Source: Flavobacterium arcticum
Lineage (GTDB): Bacteria > Bacteroidota > Bacteroidia > Flavobacteriales > Flavobacteriaceae
Reading direction: 5' to 3'
DNA: 64,000 bases
NCBI RefSeq assembly: GCF_003344925.1
Contig: NZ_CP031188.1
Span: 1,610,501-1,674,500, forward strand
The notes beneath the pieces were generated by a model that did no database searches, was not told the origin of the DNA, and saw only the letters and a program-made list of their open reading frames with translations. Shown here one piece after another: positions 7,613 to 16,685 of the stretch. A program made the position numbers and the translations under genes. Each line of letters opens with the position of its first letter. Position 1 is the stretch's first letter.

Positions 7613-8002
7613 ATGAAAAAAAGAAGCGTAAAAATTATTGCCATAATACTTGTAGTGCTTGCGGGGACTTTTTTCCTATTATATGGTTATGTGTATAAAG
7701 AAGCACGCAATATAACTACAGAAGATGCAACTTATACGGTTTTGGCAACTCAGCTAATATCAGATTATGAAGCCGATTTACAAGCTGCTAATAGTAAGTA
7801 TCTTAATAAAACGATAGCAGTACAAGGTGTGGTAACCCATGTTGCCGATTCGCTAATAACTATTGACTCGGTAGTGTTTTGTGCTTTTGATTATAAAGAA
7901 AAAATTAATGTTGATGACACTGTTACTGTAAAGGGGCGCTGCATTGGCTATGATGAGATTTTTGGCGAAGTAAAACTCGATCAATGCAGTAGTAATGAAT
8001 AA
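7613..8002 (+). CDS. Membrane-anchored OB-fold (tRNA_anti-like) protein
   Basis: A 129-residue protein with a basic start, one N-terminal membrane segment (IIAIILVVLAGTFFLLYGY) and a soluble domain. The domain pattern, a YLNKTIAVQGVVTHV strand, SLITIDSVVFCAF, then VDDTVTVKGRCIGYDEIFGEVKLDQC, is that of the small OB-fold family called tRNA_anti-like. No nucleic-acid binding is established for it; in Bacteroidota it occurs as an anchored domain facing the periplasm. I start at the ATG at 7613 rather than the in-frame TTG nine bases earlier, which would overlap the leader hairpin. Its stop overlaps the start of the DUF5777 gene, so the two are translationally coupled and it is the first gene of the redox cluster. 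Confidence 0.75.
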   Translation: MKKRSVKIIAIILVVLAGTFFLLYGYVYKEARNITTEDATYTVLATQLISDYEADLQAANSKYLNKTIAVQGVVTHVADSLITIDSVVFCAFDYKEKINVDDTVTVKGRCIGYDEIFGEVKLDQCSSNE

Positions 8003-8852
8003 ATATATGAAGAAGTTTATACTGGCAGTTTGCCTATTAGGGATTGTAACAGCTAATGCTCAAGATAACCTGCTCGCAGAGCTAGACTCGACACAAACTG
8101 TAACAGATAATCACGTAACAGCGGTATTTAAAGGTTTGCAAATAGTGACCTTACAGACTACAAAAATGCCTGCAAAAAGTGAGTTTTACTTTGTAGTCTC
8201 GCACCGGTTTGGATCGGTTAAAGACGGGATATCAGAGTTTTTTGGACTCGATATGGCCACTACAAAAATAGGGGGAGTATATGGTGTTACTAATTGGCTT
8301 TCTGTAAGTGCATCGCGACATACTATGCTAAAGGTATATGAAACAGGTATAAAATACAGGCTAGCAAGGCAAGACGATAGCTTTCCGCTAGAAATAGTAG
8401 GATATAATACAATAGATATAAATACATTTCTTGAAGAGGAAGATTATCCTAAAATAGAATTTAAAGATAGGCTTACCTATATAAGTCAATTATTGGTTTC
8501 AAGAAAATTGTCTGATAGGGTCTCTGTAGAGTTAGTTCCGTCTTTCATTCATAAAAACTTGTATAACCCCACGATTGAAAATGATAATCAGTTCTCAGTT
8601 GGTGCAGGGGGTAGAGTAAAGCTCACGAAAAGATTGTCGCTTAATTTAGAATATGTGTACAATGTAGATAAACCTGATTTTTATGTAAACCCATTATCTG
8701 TAGGGTTAGATTTAGAAACAGGAGGACATATATTTCAATTGCTTTTTGCTAACTCTCAGTCGATGACAGAGAGTGGTTATATGACTCATGCAGCAGGCGA
8801 CTGGGGCGATGGCGATTTTTTCTTTGGGTTTAATTTATATAGAGTGTTTTAA
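7995..8852 (+). CDS. DUF5777 family outer-membrane beta-barrel protein
   Basis: A 285-residue protein. After MNKYM it has a signal peptide, KKFILAVCLLGIVTANAQ, then alternating amphipathic strands typical of a small outer-membrane barrel. The segments FYFVVSHRFGSVKDGISEFFGLD and NGLS/SASRHTM-like turns identify the DUF5777 family, which has no proven function. The C-terminus ends in an aromatic pattern, FFFGFNLYRVF, as barrel proteins do. The ATG overlaps the stop of the preceding gene by eight bases; a second ATG at 8007 is possible. A one-base gap separates it from the haem-c lipoprotein. The context suggests an outer-membrane partner of a periplasmic electron carrier. Confidence 0.85.
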   Translation: MNKYMKKFILAVCLLGIVTANAQDNLLAELDSTQTVTDNHVTAVFKGLQIVTLQTTKMPAKSEFYFVVSHRFGSVKDGISEFFGLDMATTKIGGVYGVTNWLSVSASRHTMLKVYETGIKYRLARQDDSFPLEIVGYNTIDINTFLEEEDYPKIEFKDRLTYISQLLVSRKLSDRVSVELVPSFIHKNLYNPTIENDNQFSVGAGGRVKLTKRLSLNLEYVYNVDKPDFYVNPLSVGLDLETGGHIFQLLFANSQSMTESGYMTHAAGDWGDGDFFFGFNLYRVF

Positions 8853-8853
8853 A

Positions 8854-9219
8854 ATGATGAAAGCAAAATATAGAATATTAGCAATAGGTGTTATGATACT
8901 GCTATACAGTTGTGATAGTACTACTTATGAGGAGCTGGAAGCTGATGTAATGATAGAAGAAGAAATAACTTATGATGCACATATAAAATCAGTTATAGAC
9001 AATAATTGCATAGTTTGTCATAGCGAAGGAGGGTTGTCTTCTTTTCGACCACTTACAAACTATATGGAAGTTAAAGATGCAGTAGAAACCACCAACTTGC
9101 TAGACAGGATACAAAGGCAAAATGGAGAAGAAGGACAAATGCCAAAAACAGGACGAATGACCATGAGCAATATAGATCTAATATTAGAGTGGGCTAACAA
9201 TGGTTTACCTGAAAACTAA
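8854..9219 (+). CDS. Haem c-binding lipoprotein (monohaem cytochrome c-like)
   Basis: A 121-residue lipoprotein. The signal ILAIGVMILLYSC has a lipobox with lipidated Cys20 followed by Asp21. A single c-type haem site, CIVCH, lies at residues 52-56, preceded by YDAHIKSVIDNN. The likely distal ligand is Met96 in GQMPKTGRM, the arrangement seen in small class I cytochromes and in DUF-type planctomycete-like cytochromes. The C-terminus, IDLILEWANNGLPEN, is a typical closing helix. The start ATGATG at 8854 follows the previous stop by one base, and the upstream in-frame Met codons lie inside the DUF5777 gene, so they are unlikely. It is probably anchored in an envelope membrane facing the periplasm as an electron carrier. 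Confidence 0.87.
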   Translation: MMKAKYRILAIGVMILLYSCDSTTYEELEADVMIEEEITYDAHIKSVIDNNCIVCHSEGGLSSFRPLTNYMEVKDAVETTNLLDRIQRQNGEEGQMPKTGRMTMSNIDLILEWANNGLPEN

Positions 9220-9232
9220 AATATAAAATGCT

Positions 9233-9784
9233 ATGAAAAAGAGATTTATAAATTGTGTTTTATTAATAGCCTTATTGTTGCCAACCCTTTTTTACGGGCA
9301 AAAATATGGCACACGAACAGGTACAGTAAAGTTTGAAGCCTCTGTACCATCATTTGAAGAAGTAGCGGGAGAAAACAAATCAGTTTCGGCAGCATTAAAT
9401 ACTTCAAGTGGCGATATAGCAGTACTGGCATTAATGAAAGGATTTCGATTTAAAGTAGCGCTTATGGAAGAGCATTTTAATGAAAATTATGTAGAAAGTA
9501 ATAAGTATCCTAAGGCTACTTTTAAGGGTAAAATAGAAAATTTTGATAGCGCAAAACTTTCGGAAACACCAAAAGAATATACCATTACAGGAGAGATTAC
9601 CCTACATGGAAAAACAAAACAAATTACTGATATCGCTATGATGTCAAAATCAGGAAATGTTATAACAGTAACAGGAAAGTTTAATGTAAAACCTGCCGAT
9701 TTTGATATTGAAGTGCCTAACGTAGTGCGCAAAAAAGTAGCAGAGGCGGTAGCGGTAACTTATAATTTATTGCTAACTAAATAA
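9233..9784 (+). CDS. YceI family periplasmic protein
   Basis: A 183-residue exported protein with signal MKKRFINCVLLIALLLPTLFYGQ and a lipocalin-like YceI domain. Diagnostic pieces are GTVKFEASVPSFEEVAGENK, then ALMKGFRFKVALMEEHFNENYVESNKYP, KATFKGKIENF and the late ITGEITLHGKTKQI. YceI proteins form an open beta barrel that binds long amphiphilic molecules such as polyisoprenoids. In other bacteria they often occur beside cytochrome b561. The gene sits 13 bases after the haem-c lipoprotein gene and 18 before the ankyrin gene, so it belongs to the same transcript. The ligand here is unknown. Confidence 0.9.
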   Translation: MKKRFINCVLLIALLLPTLFYGQKYGTRTGTVKFEASVPSFEEVAGENKSVSAALNTSSGDIAVLALMKGFRFKVALMEEHFNENYVESNKYPKATFKGKIENFDSAKLSETPKEYTITGEITLHGKTKQITDIAMMSKSGNVITVTGKFNVKPADFDIEVPNVVRKKVAEAVAVTYNLLLTK

Positions 9785-9802
9785 ACACTGAAATATAGTA
9801 TT

Positions 9803-10327
9803 ATGAAAAAAATCACCTTATTTATTTTATTCTTATCTGTTGTTTGCCATGCGCAAATGAAGTCAGATAAAGATGTTTTTAACACGGCTCGTTATGGTAC
9901 GGTTGCCGAGATGAAACAACTTGAAGCAAACGATAAAAACAGTATTAATAGCGTAAACCCTATGGGTTTTACGCCACTTATATTAGCATGCTATCGTGGT
10001 AATACCGAAGTGGCAATATACTTAGCGCAAAACGTAAAAGATATTAATTATACCACCGAAAATGGAACAGCACTAGCAGCAGCAGCAGTAAAAGGCGATG
10101 TGAAAATTGCAAAAGTATTGCTAGAAAATAAAGCAGACCCCAACATTGCAGATGCTCTAGGGGTTACACCACTAGTATATGCTGTTCAGTTTGAAAATAC
10201 AGCACTTATAGAATTATTATTAAAATATAAAGCGAGTAAAACATATAAGGATAAAGACGGTAAAACGCCTATAGATCATGCAGGTTTTACTAAAAATCAA
10301 GAAGTTATTAACCTATTAAAAAATTAG
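9803..10327 (+). CDS. Exported ankyrin-repeat protein
   Basis: A 174-residue protein with signal peptide MKKITLFILFLSVVCHAQ and about four ankyrin repeats. NPMGFTPLILACYRGNTEVA, ENGTALAAAAVKGDVKIAKVL, DALGVTPLVYAVQFENTALI and DGKTPIDHAGFTKNQEVI show the TPL-A and G-x-h-x-hhxhL spacing. Ankyrin repeats bind other proteins, and periplasmic examples exist next to catalases and redox enzymes in other bacteria. Here it lies between YceI and the DOMON protein with only two bases to the latter, so a role as a scaffold or chaperone for this cluster is plausible but not shown. Confidence 0.87.
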   Translation: MKKITLFILFLSVVCHAQMKSDKDVFNTARYGTVAEMKQLEANDKNSINSVNPMGFTPLILACYRGNTEVAIYLAQNVKDINYTTENGTALAAAAVKGDVKIAKVLLENKADPNIADALGVTPLVYAVQFENTALIELLLKYKASKTYKDKDGKTPIDHAGFTKNQEVINLLKN

Positions 10328-10329
10328 TT

Positions 10330-12498
10330 ATGAAAAAATCAGTACTCTTTATTCTTTTTATGTTGGCTTCGCTTGGTTTGCAGGCGCAGTCAAAAACCAC
10401 AGGAGTGGTAAACTTACTCTCTGCATCGGGTTCGATACCAGGTACAACTGCCGAGATAGTGCTTAATAATGATACATCAACAGCGACATTAACCTTTACA
10501 GGTCCGTCTGACAGATGGTATGCGTTGCAGTTTGGTATATTTCCTGGAACCAGTGGCGGAGGTATGGCTAGTGGTCAAGATATTGTTTATTATAACGGTA
10601 CTACACTAGTAGATGCAGTGCATAATGGAGTTGGCGCTACACCCTCTACCGATGCCACCAATGACTGGACGGTGACATCTAATACAGTTTCAGGTTCTAC
10701 AAGAACAATTGTAGCAACACGAGCTTTTAATACAGGAGATACTAACGATTATACATTTGTATATAGTAATACTGATATAGACTTTGCTTTTTCGCGTTCG
10801 CAAACAGCCGTTTACTCTTTAGCCTATCACGGTATAAATAGAGGGTATCAGCTTAACAGACCTTTTACTTGTGTAGCTCCCGATGCTCCATTAGCTTCGG
10901 CGCAAACATTTTGCGATAGTGCTATGGTTAGCGATCTTGCAGTAACAGGTGCTACGGGTGCAACATTTAGTTGGTATAATGTTGCTACAGGAGGTACAGC
11001 ACTTGCAGGTACAGCTTCTCTTTCGACAGGTACATATTATGTTTCGCAAACGGTAAGTGATTGCGAGAGCGAAAGAACATCAGTATCAGTAACTGTTGCA
11101 AGTGTTACAGCACAAGTATTACCTTCTTTTTCTATGTGCGATATGTATGTGTTACAATCATTAGATGCGGGTAATAATTATTATACAGCATCTGGCGGTA
11201 CAGGCACTATGTTAGCAGTGGGAGATATTATAACGACTACTCAAGAGATTTATATTTATACAGAATCAGGAACGACACCAAATTGTACTGACGAAAGTAG
11301 TTTTACAATTACTATTATTGATTCTCCAGTAGTGACTTCTCCAGGTAATCAAACAGTGTGTATAGACTATGAATTACCTGCTCTTACAGTAGGCGATTAC
11401 TATACAGGACCCTCTGGTACAGGCACGATGTTATCAGCAGGAGATATGATAACTACTAACCAAACAATTTATATTTATGCAACTACTGAAACTTTTCCTG
11501 CATGTCCTTCAGAAGAAAGTTTTGATGTAACAATTACTTCTACTAGCCCTACAGCAGATGCTACACAAGATCTTTGTGAAGGTTCTACCGTTTTTAATTT
11601 AATGGCAAGTGGTACTACAGGAGCTACTCTTAGCTGGTATGATGTTGCTACAGGCGGTACAGCTTTAGCCAGTTCAGCAACATTAACTTCAGGTAACTAT
11701 TATGTAGAGCAAACATTAGATGGTTGTACAAGTGAAAGAACAGCAGTAGCGGTAACAATCGCGCCGCTTAGTAATCCTATCGTAGAAGATCAAACTTTTT
11801 GCGGGCAGGTAATATTAGGTGTAATTGAGGTTACTACAGTTGGAACCCAAGGTTTCTTAATGCCAGTATTTTATGATGCTGCTACAGGAGGAACACCTTT
11901 AAATATAAACATGGTAATAACAACATCTGGTACTTATTATGTATCGCAAACAAACGGTACTTGTGAGAGTGATAGAGAAGAAGTAAATATTACTGTTAAC
12001 CTGATACCTATTGCGCCTATGGGAGACGCTGAACAAGAGTTCAACTCTGGCGAAACAATAGCCGATTTAGAGATTACTACAATAGATGGAGCAACAATAA
12101 CATGGTACATAATGGATGCTGGCATGCAGCTAGTCGAGGTAGCTTCAAATACTGCATTAGTTCATGAAGGAGAATATTATGCAACTCAAACGGTTGATGG
12201 TTGTGAAAGTTTACCCTTTATGATTACAGCAAATGACGTGTTGAGTATAGCAACGATTACTAGAAATAAAATGATGGTATATCCTAACCCTGTTATTGAT
12301 GTGCTTATTGTATCAGGAGAAACTACTATTTCTAAAGTAGTAGTAGTTAACTTACTAGGGCAAAACGTTATTAGTCAGGATGCTAATGATACAGAAGTTA
12401 TTATAAATATGGATTCAGTAGAAGCGGGTACTTATTTTGTACAAGTCCAAGCACTAAACGGTGCAACGACATCATTTAAGATTATGAAGAAGGAATAA
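10330..12498 (+). CDS. T9SS-exported DOMON-domain protein with Ig-like repeats
   Basis: A 722-residue secreted protein. Signal peptide: residues 1-20 (ending LGLQAQ). Residues about 41-172 fit a DOMON domain: TATLTFTGPSDRWYALQFGI, DIVYYNG, NDWTVTSN, RTIVATRAFNTGDTNDY and AYHGINRGYQ. Met79 and His167 lie where the haem b ligands sit in DOMON cytochromes such as that of cellobiose dehydrogenase. From about 180 to 640 there are five or six Ig-like repeats (SWYNVATGGTAL, YYVSQTV, CESER). The C-terminus (PNPVIDV, LLGQNV, GTYFVQV, KIMKKE) is a T9SS type A sorting domain. It is predicted to be a surface-exposed or released haem protein. It is the last gene of the cluster and ends at a terminator. 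Confidence 0.85.
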   Translation: MKKSVLFILFMLASLGLQAQSKTTGVVNLLSASGSIPGTTAEIVLNNDTSTATLTFTGPSDRWYALQFGIFPGTSGGGMASGQDIVYYNGTTLVDAVHNGVGATPSTDATNDWTVTSNTVSGSTRTIVATRAFNTGDTNDYTFVYSNTDIDFAFSRSQTAVYSLAYHGINRGYQLNRPFTCVAPDAPLASAQTFCDSAMVSDLAVTGATGATFSWYNVATGGTALAGTASLSTGTYYVSQTVSDCESERTSVSVTVASVTAQVLPSFSMCDMYVLQSLDAGNNYYTASGGTGTMLAVGDIITTTQEIYIYTESGTTPNCTDESSFTITIIDSPVVTSPGNQTVCIDYELPALTVGDYYTGPSGTGTMLSAGDMITTNQTIYIYATTETFPACPSEESFDVTITSTSPTADATQDLCEGSTVFNLMASGTTGATLSWYDVATGGTALASSATLTSGNYYVEQTLDGCTSERTAVAVTIAPLSNPIVEDQTFCGQVILGVIEVTTVGTQGFLMPVFYDAATGGTPLNINMVITTSGTYYVSQTNGTCESDREEVNITVNLIPIAPMGDAEQEFNSGETIADLEITTIDGATITWYIMDAGMQLVEVASNTALVHEGEYYATQTVDGCESLPFMITANDVLSIATITRNKMMVYPNPVIDVLIVSGETTISKVVVVNLLGQNVISQDANDTEVIINMDSVEAGTYFVQVQALNGATTSFKIMKKE

Positions 12499-12522
12499 AT
12501 TGGTTAGTTTTTCCTTTCCACT

Positions 12523-12555
12523 AAAGGGCTTTCTGTACAGGAAGCCCTTTTTTTG
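12523..12555 (+). terminator. Intrinsic terminator of the redox cluster
   Basis: AAAGGGCTT and AAGCCCTTT pair around a short loop and are followed by a T run, 25 bases after the DOMON gene stop. Confidence 0.82.
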
Positions 12556-12629
12556 TTATAAAAAATAAAAATAGTGTGTACTTTTAATAAATACGCTTTA
12601 ATTTGCTGATTCATATAATAGTGGTTTTT

Positions 12630-13115
12630 ATGAAGTTAATTTCATTTTGTGTCTTTTTTCTATTTGTTATCTCTACTCCTGAACTAAAATCAGTGAGGCA
12701 GCATTATATTAATGCAGCACAATCTAAAACGAGTGCTGATAGCTTTTATACTTCATTACAAAGCATAGAGAAAGGACAAGATGCAACGCTTATGGCATAT
12801 AAGGCAGCCTCTGTAGTACTGATGGCAAAATATGAAAAAGGTATTATTACCAAAACAAGGTTTTTTAATCGAGGTACTGATATGCTAGAGGCTACTATAG
12901 AAAAAGCACCCGATAATTATGAAGCCCGCCTAATACGGCTTAATATTCAGGATAATGTACCTTGGATTACTGGGTATAAATCTGAAATTAAAGAAGATAA
13001 AGCCTTTCTTATAAAAAATTACAATAAACAACCGCAGGATTTAAAAGACTTTACCAAAAAGTATGTCAAACAATCAGCCGCTTTCTCTGATGAAGAAAAA
13101 GAATATTTTAATTAG
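12630..13115 (+). CDS. Exported protein of unknown function
   Basis: A 161-residue protein that I do not recognise by name. It starts with a signal-like segment, MKLISFCVFFLFVISTPEL, followed by a mainly helical charged body (VRQHYINAAQSKTSADSFY, TLMAYKAASVVLMAKYEKG, MLEATIEKAPDNYEARLIRL) that looks like one or two TPR-type helical pairs. A periplasmic location is likely. I chose the ATG at 12630 because upstream in-frame codons are TTG only and would bury the signal peptide. Its TAG stop overlaps the TAA stop of the convergent 1140-residue gene, with no terminator between them. Confidence 0.65.
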   Translation: MKLISFCVFFLFVISTPELKSVRQHYINAAQSKTSADSFYTSLQSIEKGQDATLMAYKAASVVLMAKYEKGIITKTRFFNRGTDMLEATIEKAPDNYEARLIRLNIQDNVPWITGYKSEIKEDKAFLIKNYNKQPQDLKDFTKKYVKQSAAFSDEEKEYFN

Positions 13116-16100
13116 AAGTAAGCTCGTAGCTGTACACTACCCGTGTGTATCGCTTTGCTGGTTTCACTTTTACGTCCCTGATAGCTTATATTTACATCTA
13201 AAAATTGCGTAAGACTTTTTTGTAATAATAGCCGCCAAGTAATGTTTTCGCCAGCTTGTAACCCTTCTAGCATCTGGAATGCTGCGGGACTTAACTGATT
13301 TCCTGTAAAATCGTTTTTATAATAAGACAACTCGCCGCTCGTGGTAAATTGCTTCTCTGAAGCATAAGTATACGAAGTACCCAAACGTTGCTGGTATAGT
13401 GTTTCGGCATCACCAATGCGGTTTTCTTTGCTGCGGTATTCATAAAAAATATCCCAACTCGCATTACGCGAAAAAATATATGATATTTTAGGACCTGCCA
13501 AATAACTGTCTATTTCATAGTTTCGTGTACTGTAGTTTTCAGAATAAGTAGATGATTCTATCATTTGCCCTGTTAACCCAAACAACCATGTTTTTTGTAA
13601 TAAATGAGCATATTGTAACTGGTGCGAGTTATTGTTATTTTCTTGCGATCCTGATGTTAACAGCGTTTTAGTCCTGTTTTTAGTATAGGTATAGGTAACA
13701 GAATGGTCTTGTTTACCCCGATTGTAAAACAAGCTATTACGAATGCCCGATGTGATACCTAGCAAGTCTTTCTCACCTGAAGAAAAAGGGTTGAGGTCGA
13801 AGTTACCACCATCGCGCGCTATTTTCCTGTCAATTAAAAAAGACGACTGATTGTAAAAGTAAGAAAGCACTTTTTTAAATCCCTCTTCATTTTGCCATTG
13901 GTTAGGGTTAAGCATAAGTGATTGCGAAAACTTGTTTTGGTGTGTGCGTACAAAAATTTGATTTGCTAGAAACACTTGTACATACTTCGCTTGATCAGGA
14001 AAAGGGGCTACTTCAAACTCCTGTAGCTCTTGTATACCATTTTCGTTATAATCGTTCCACATATATACACCCTGCCCAGGTTCTACCTCAAGATAAGTAA
14101 ACTCTTGCTGTGCAATAGTACCCGATGTGGTTTCGTAAGCCGTAGTAACCTGCACTAGTTGATTCCAGTAGCTGTCATTATACAACACGCGCGAGTTAAG
14201 CGAAGGCTCATCGCGTATGGTAGGGTCTTCAAACTTTAATTCTCTATAGTTTACAAATAGTGTAAGGTCGCTTTTTTCGGTTTTTACTAGTCGCGATTTT
14301 AGGTAGTAGGAGCGCGAAGTATTTACTTTTTTTAAAGCCCCTGCTACTAAGCTATCATTGGCACGTTGCAAGTAGCCCAATTCTACATATACTTTGGTGC
14401 TATCGCCACGCCCTATAAATGCGCCAAACTCATTAAAGCGTTGGCTTAAAGCTGAAAATTCATCTGTTTCTTTAATTTTTTCTTCATTGCTCTCCATCCT
14501 AACAGAACCACCTACCCAGTTTTTGCCAAAGTGATATTTTGTTAATGCTTCATTACGTATAAAAGTAGATGATGCGTAGTCGCTATCACTTTCTAGCCAA
14601 CTACCCTGATTTTTAACCATCAGTTTATTAAAGGTAAACATACCATCAACCACATGACGCGTACCTGAAAAAGTGTCAGAAAAATCTAGTTGCTCTGCCT
14701 GATATTTTACCTGCCCCTTTTTGGGTAATTTAAATATTGTTCCTGCTACTAAAAAGCTTTGGTTGTCATCGGTAGTAATAATATTGTCCAAGTTCCAGTC
14801 GCGGTCAAATTCTATGTTATACAACCTTTCTATAGTGCGGAAATCTTTTTGCACATATTGGAAATTACCAAAAACATCAAGTTCCCATGCATTAGCAGTA
14901 TAAACTCGCTGTTTAGCATTCAAGTTCCCTGCAAAACCTTTGTTATTCCCATCATCTATAGGGGAGTAGAGGTTAAGGTCGTTATTGCTTAATCCTGCTT
15001 CAAAATCAATATAGGTTTTCTCGTTTGGGTTATATTTTCCCAGTACGGTAGCTATTTGTATTTTGGTAGGAGGGGTTAAACGGGTTATCGGTTCATAGTT
15101 CCCCTGTAATACACCGCCAATGGGTGGGGCATATTCATAAATTCGACCTATAGCATCGGTGTTACTCAGTACATAATTACCCTGATTATTGCCCACAAGA
15201 CTAAAGGTAACATTATACAACTCATCATCAGGGTTATTGGAGTATTCAAAAACTTCAAAGCCGTTTACTATAGTTTTTTGATATAATACTTTGTTCTCCG
15301 AATAACTGTCAAGGTAAGCAGAGGGCGCAGTCATTAGGCTACTATCATCGCCCGCCTGTTTTAGTATTTCTACTTGTGCTTCCGATAGATTTTGTTGTAA
15401 TGGTTGATTTTTAATATCATTTTCAGAGTACACATAACCACCAATGCTCCAGCCATCGTTTTCATGCGTAATACCACCATAAGATACAAAGCGGGTATAA
15501 CTGCGCTCAGAATATTGATATTCTACATTAATACGCATTTCTGAAGTGATAGGGAACAGTGTAGTGAAGATAATTTCTCCCGCATTATAATCAATAATAT
15601 AATCGTTGCTCTCGCCACGCTCCAGCAAGATACCATTTACAAAAACCCGCTCTGAACCTGATATTACCAATATATAGGATTGCTGATTGGCGCCACGTAG
15701 TTTATAAGGTCCTTGGTTGCCTTCTTGCCCTGTAAAGGTACTGCGCGCATACTGCCCGCGTACCAATGCCGCTGCGGTATGTATGGTAGTGCGTGCTTCG
15801 GGTTTCCCGAAAGAAAAAGTGGTAGAAAGCCCCTGTACTTTTTTATTGAAATTAAGGAAACGCGATTCTCTATTTTCTAAAAACAAGTCACCTGCACGAA
15901 TGTTCCAATTGTCGCTAAACATCTCTATAAATATTTGGTCGAACTCATCGAGCTTTTGCGAATAACCGCCTTCTTGCAATGGTATATTACTATCTTGTAT
16001 AGAGGCACGCAGGCTAACGCGTTGTGATATTTTCCCTGTTATTTGTAAGTCGAGGTTAGAGTTTACCACCGCATTTTGATTGTTACCCATCGTGATGCCT

Positions 16101-16534
16101 CGTGTTATACTCCCCGACGTATTTAACCCTTCAAAAGGCTTAAAAGTATTAAGCGGGTCACGTTTTATAGTGTAGCGGTTACCATCGTCGGCATCATTTG
16201 GTACTACGCGCGAAGCATCGTAAATACTGTATTTTTTGGTAAGGTAGTCGGGGTAACTTAGATAACGCATAGTAAGCGTATCGGGCGATTGGAAACCGTT
16301 TTTAAATATCAGTGTACTCTTACGGAAATCAACATCATAATAGCTGGTATCGATATCGTTACCCATTTTGTCCTGTAGCTTAAAGAACACTTTATTAATG
16401 CTTACGCTATCTATTTTTATAGTATCACGTTCGGTAGTTATTTTACGGTTTTTATAGGGCGTGGTTATCTCCTGCCCGTATAGCGCGGAGGCACAACATA
16501 TAAACACCAGTAAAAGCCCGTTTTTCAGCATCAC
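13112..16534 (-). CDS. Large predicted outer-membrane beta-barrel protein of unknown function
   Basis: A 1140-residue exported protein with signal peptide LKNGLLLVFICCASALYGQ. Residues about 130-180 contain GSITRGITMGNNQNAVVNSN and ISQRVSLRASIQDSNIPLQE, a segment type I associate with very large Bacteroidota outer-membrane proteins. The middle has SGSERVFVNGILLERGESND and NAGEIIFTT, which look like beta-sandwich repeats. The remainder is long runs of alternating aromatic/polar strands ending in SVQLRAYF, a barrel-type C-terminal strand. It is probably a surface translocon- or receptor-like barrel. No enzymatic motif is visible. It is monocistronic, with TACTTTTG as a candidate -7 element before it. 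Confidence 0.7.
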   Translation of the reverse strand: MMLKNGLLLVFICCASALYGQEITTPYKNRKITTERDTIKIDSVSINKVFFKLQDKMGNDIDTSYYDVDFRKSTLIFKNGFQSPDTLTMRYLSYPDYLTKKYSIYDASRVVPNDADDGNRYTIKRDPLNTFKPFEGLNTSGSITRGITMGNNQNAVVNSNLDLQITGKISQRVSLRASIQDSNIPLQEGGYSQKLDEFDQIFIEMFSDNWNIRAGDLFLENRESRFLNFNKKVQGLSTTFSFGKPEARTTIHTAAALVRGQYARSTFTGQEGNQGPYKLRGANQQSYILVISGSERVFVNGILLERGESNDYIIDYNAGEIIFTTLFPITSEMRINVEYQYSERSYTRFVSYGGITHENDGWSIGGYVYSENDIKNQPLQQNLSEAQVEILKQAGDDSSLMTAPSAYLDSYSENKVLYQKTIVNGFEVFEYSNNPDDELYNVTFSLVGNNQGNYVLSNTDAIGRIYEYAPPIGGVLQGNYEPITRLTPPTKIQIATVLGKYNPNEKTYIDFEAGLSNNDLNLYSPIDDGNNKGFAGNLNAKQRVYTANAWELDVFGNFQYVQKDFRTIERLYNIEFDRDWNLDNIITTDDNQSFLVAGTIFKLPKKGQVKYQAEQLDFSDTFSGTRHVVDGMFTFNKLMVKNQGSWLESDSDYASSTFIRNEALTKYHFGKNWVGGSVRMESNEEKIKETDEFSALSQRFNEFGAFIGRGDSTKVYVELGYLQRANDSLVAGALKKVNTSRSYYLKSRLVKTEKSDLTLFVNYRELKFEDPTIRDEPSLNSRVLYNDSYWNQLVQVTTAYETTSGTIAQQEFTYLEVEPGQGVYMWNDYNENGIQELQEFEVAPFPDQAKYVQVFLANQIFVRTHQNKFSQSLMLNPNQWQNEEGFKKVLSYFYNQSSFLIDRKIARDGGNFDLNPFSSGEKDLLGITSGIRNSLFYNRGKQDHSVTYTYTKNRTKTLLTSGSQENNNNSHQLQYAHLLQKTWLFGLTGQMIESSTYSENYSTRNYEIDSYLAGPKISYIFSRNASWDIFYEYRSKENRIGDAETLYQQRLGTSYTYASEKQFTTSGELSYYKNDFTGNQLSPAAFQMLEGLQAGENITWRLLLQKSLTQFLDVNISYQGRKSETSKAIHTGSVQLRAYF

Positions 16535-16555
16535 AACTTTATAACTCTAAAATGG

Positions 16556-16563
16556 CAAAAGTA
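16556..16563 (-). promoter_or_regulatory. -7 element before the 1140-residue barrel gene
   Basis: Minus-strand TACTTTTG matches TAnnTTTG, 21 bases upstream of the start codon. No clear -33 TTG is visible. Confidence 0.45.
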
Positions 16564-16658
16564 GTGTATTTGGCTTTAATTAGTTAAGGTAATGAGATTA
16601 GTCATTATGAGTAAGTACGGCGAAGTAATTTTTTATTTAACAGAGTATTTCTTTTTTG

Positions 16659-16666
16659 TAGTTTTG
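16659..16666 (+). promoter_or_regulatory. -7 element before the small membrane protein gene
   Basis: TAGTTTTG matches TAnnTTTG, 19 bases before the ATG at 16686. The -33 region is weak. Confidence 0.45.
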
Positions 16667-16685
16667 TCTTTCAAATAAACAAAAA

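Noticed and set aside
8788..8853. Upstream start for the haem-c lipoprotein
   Set aside because: It overlaps the DUF5777 gene in another frame and would bury the lipoprotein signal peptide.
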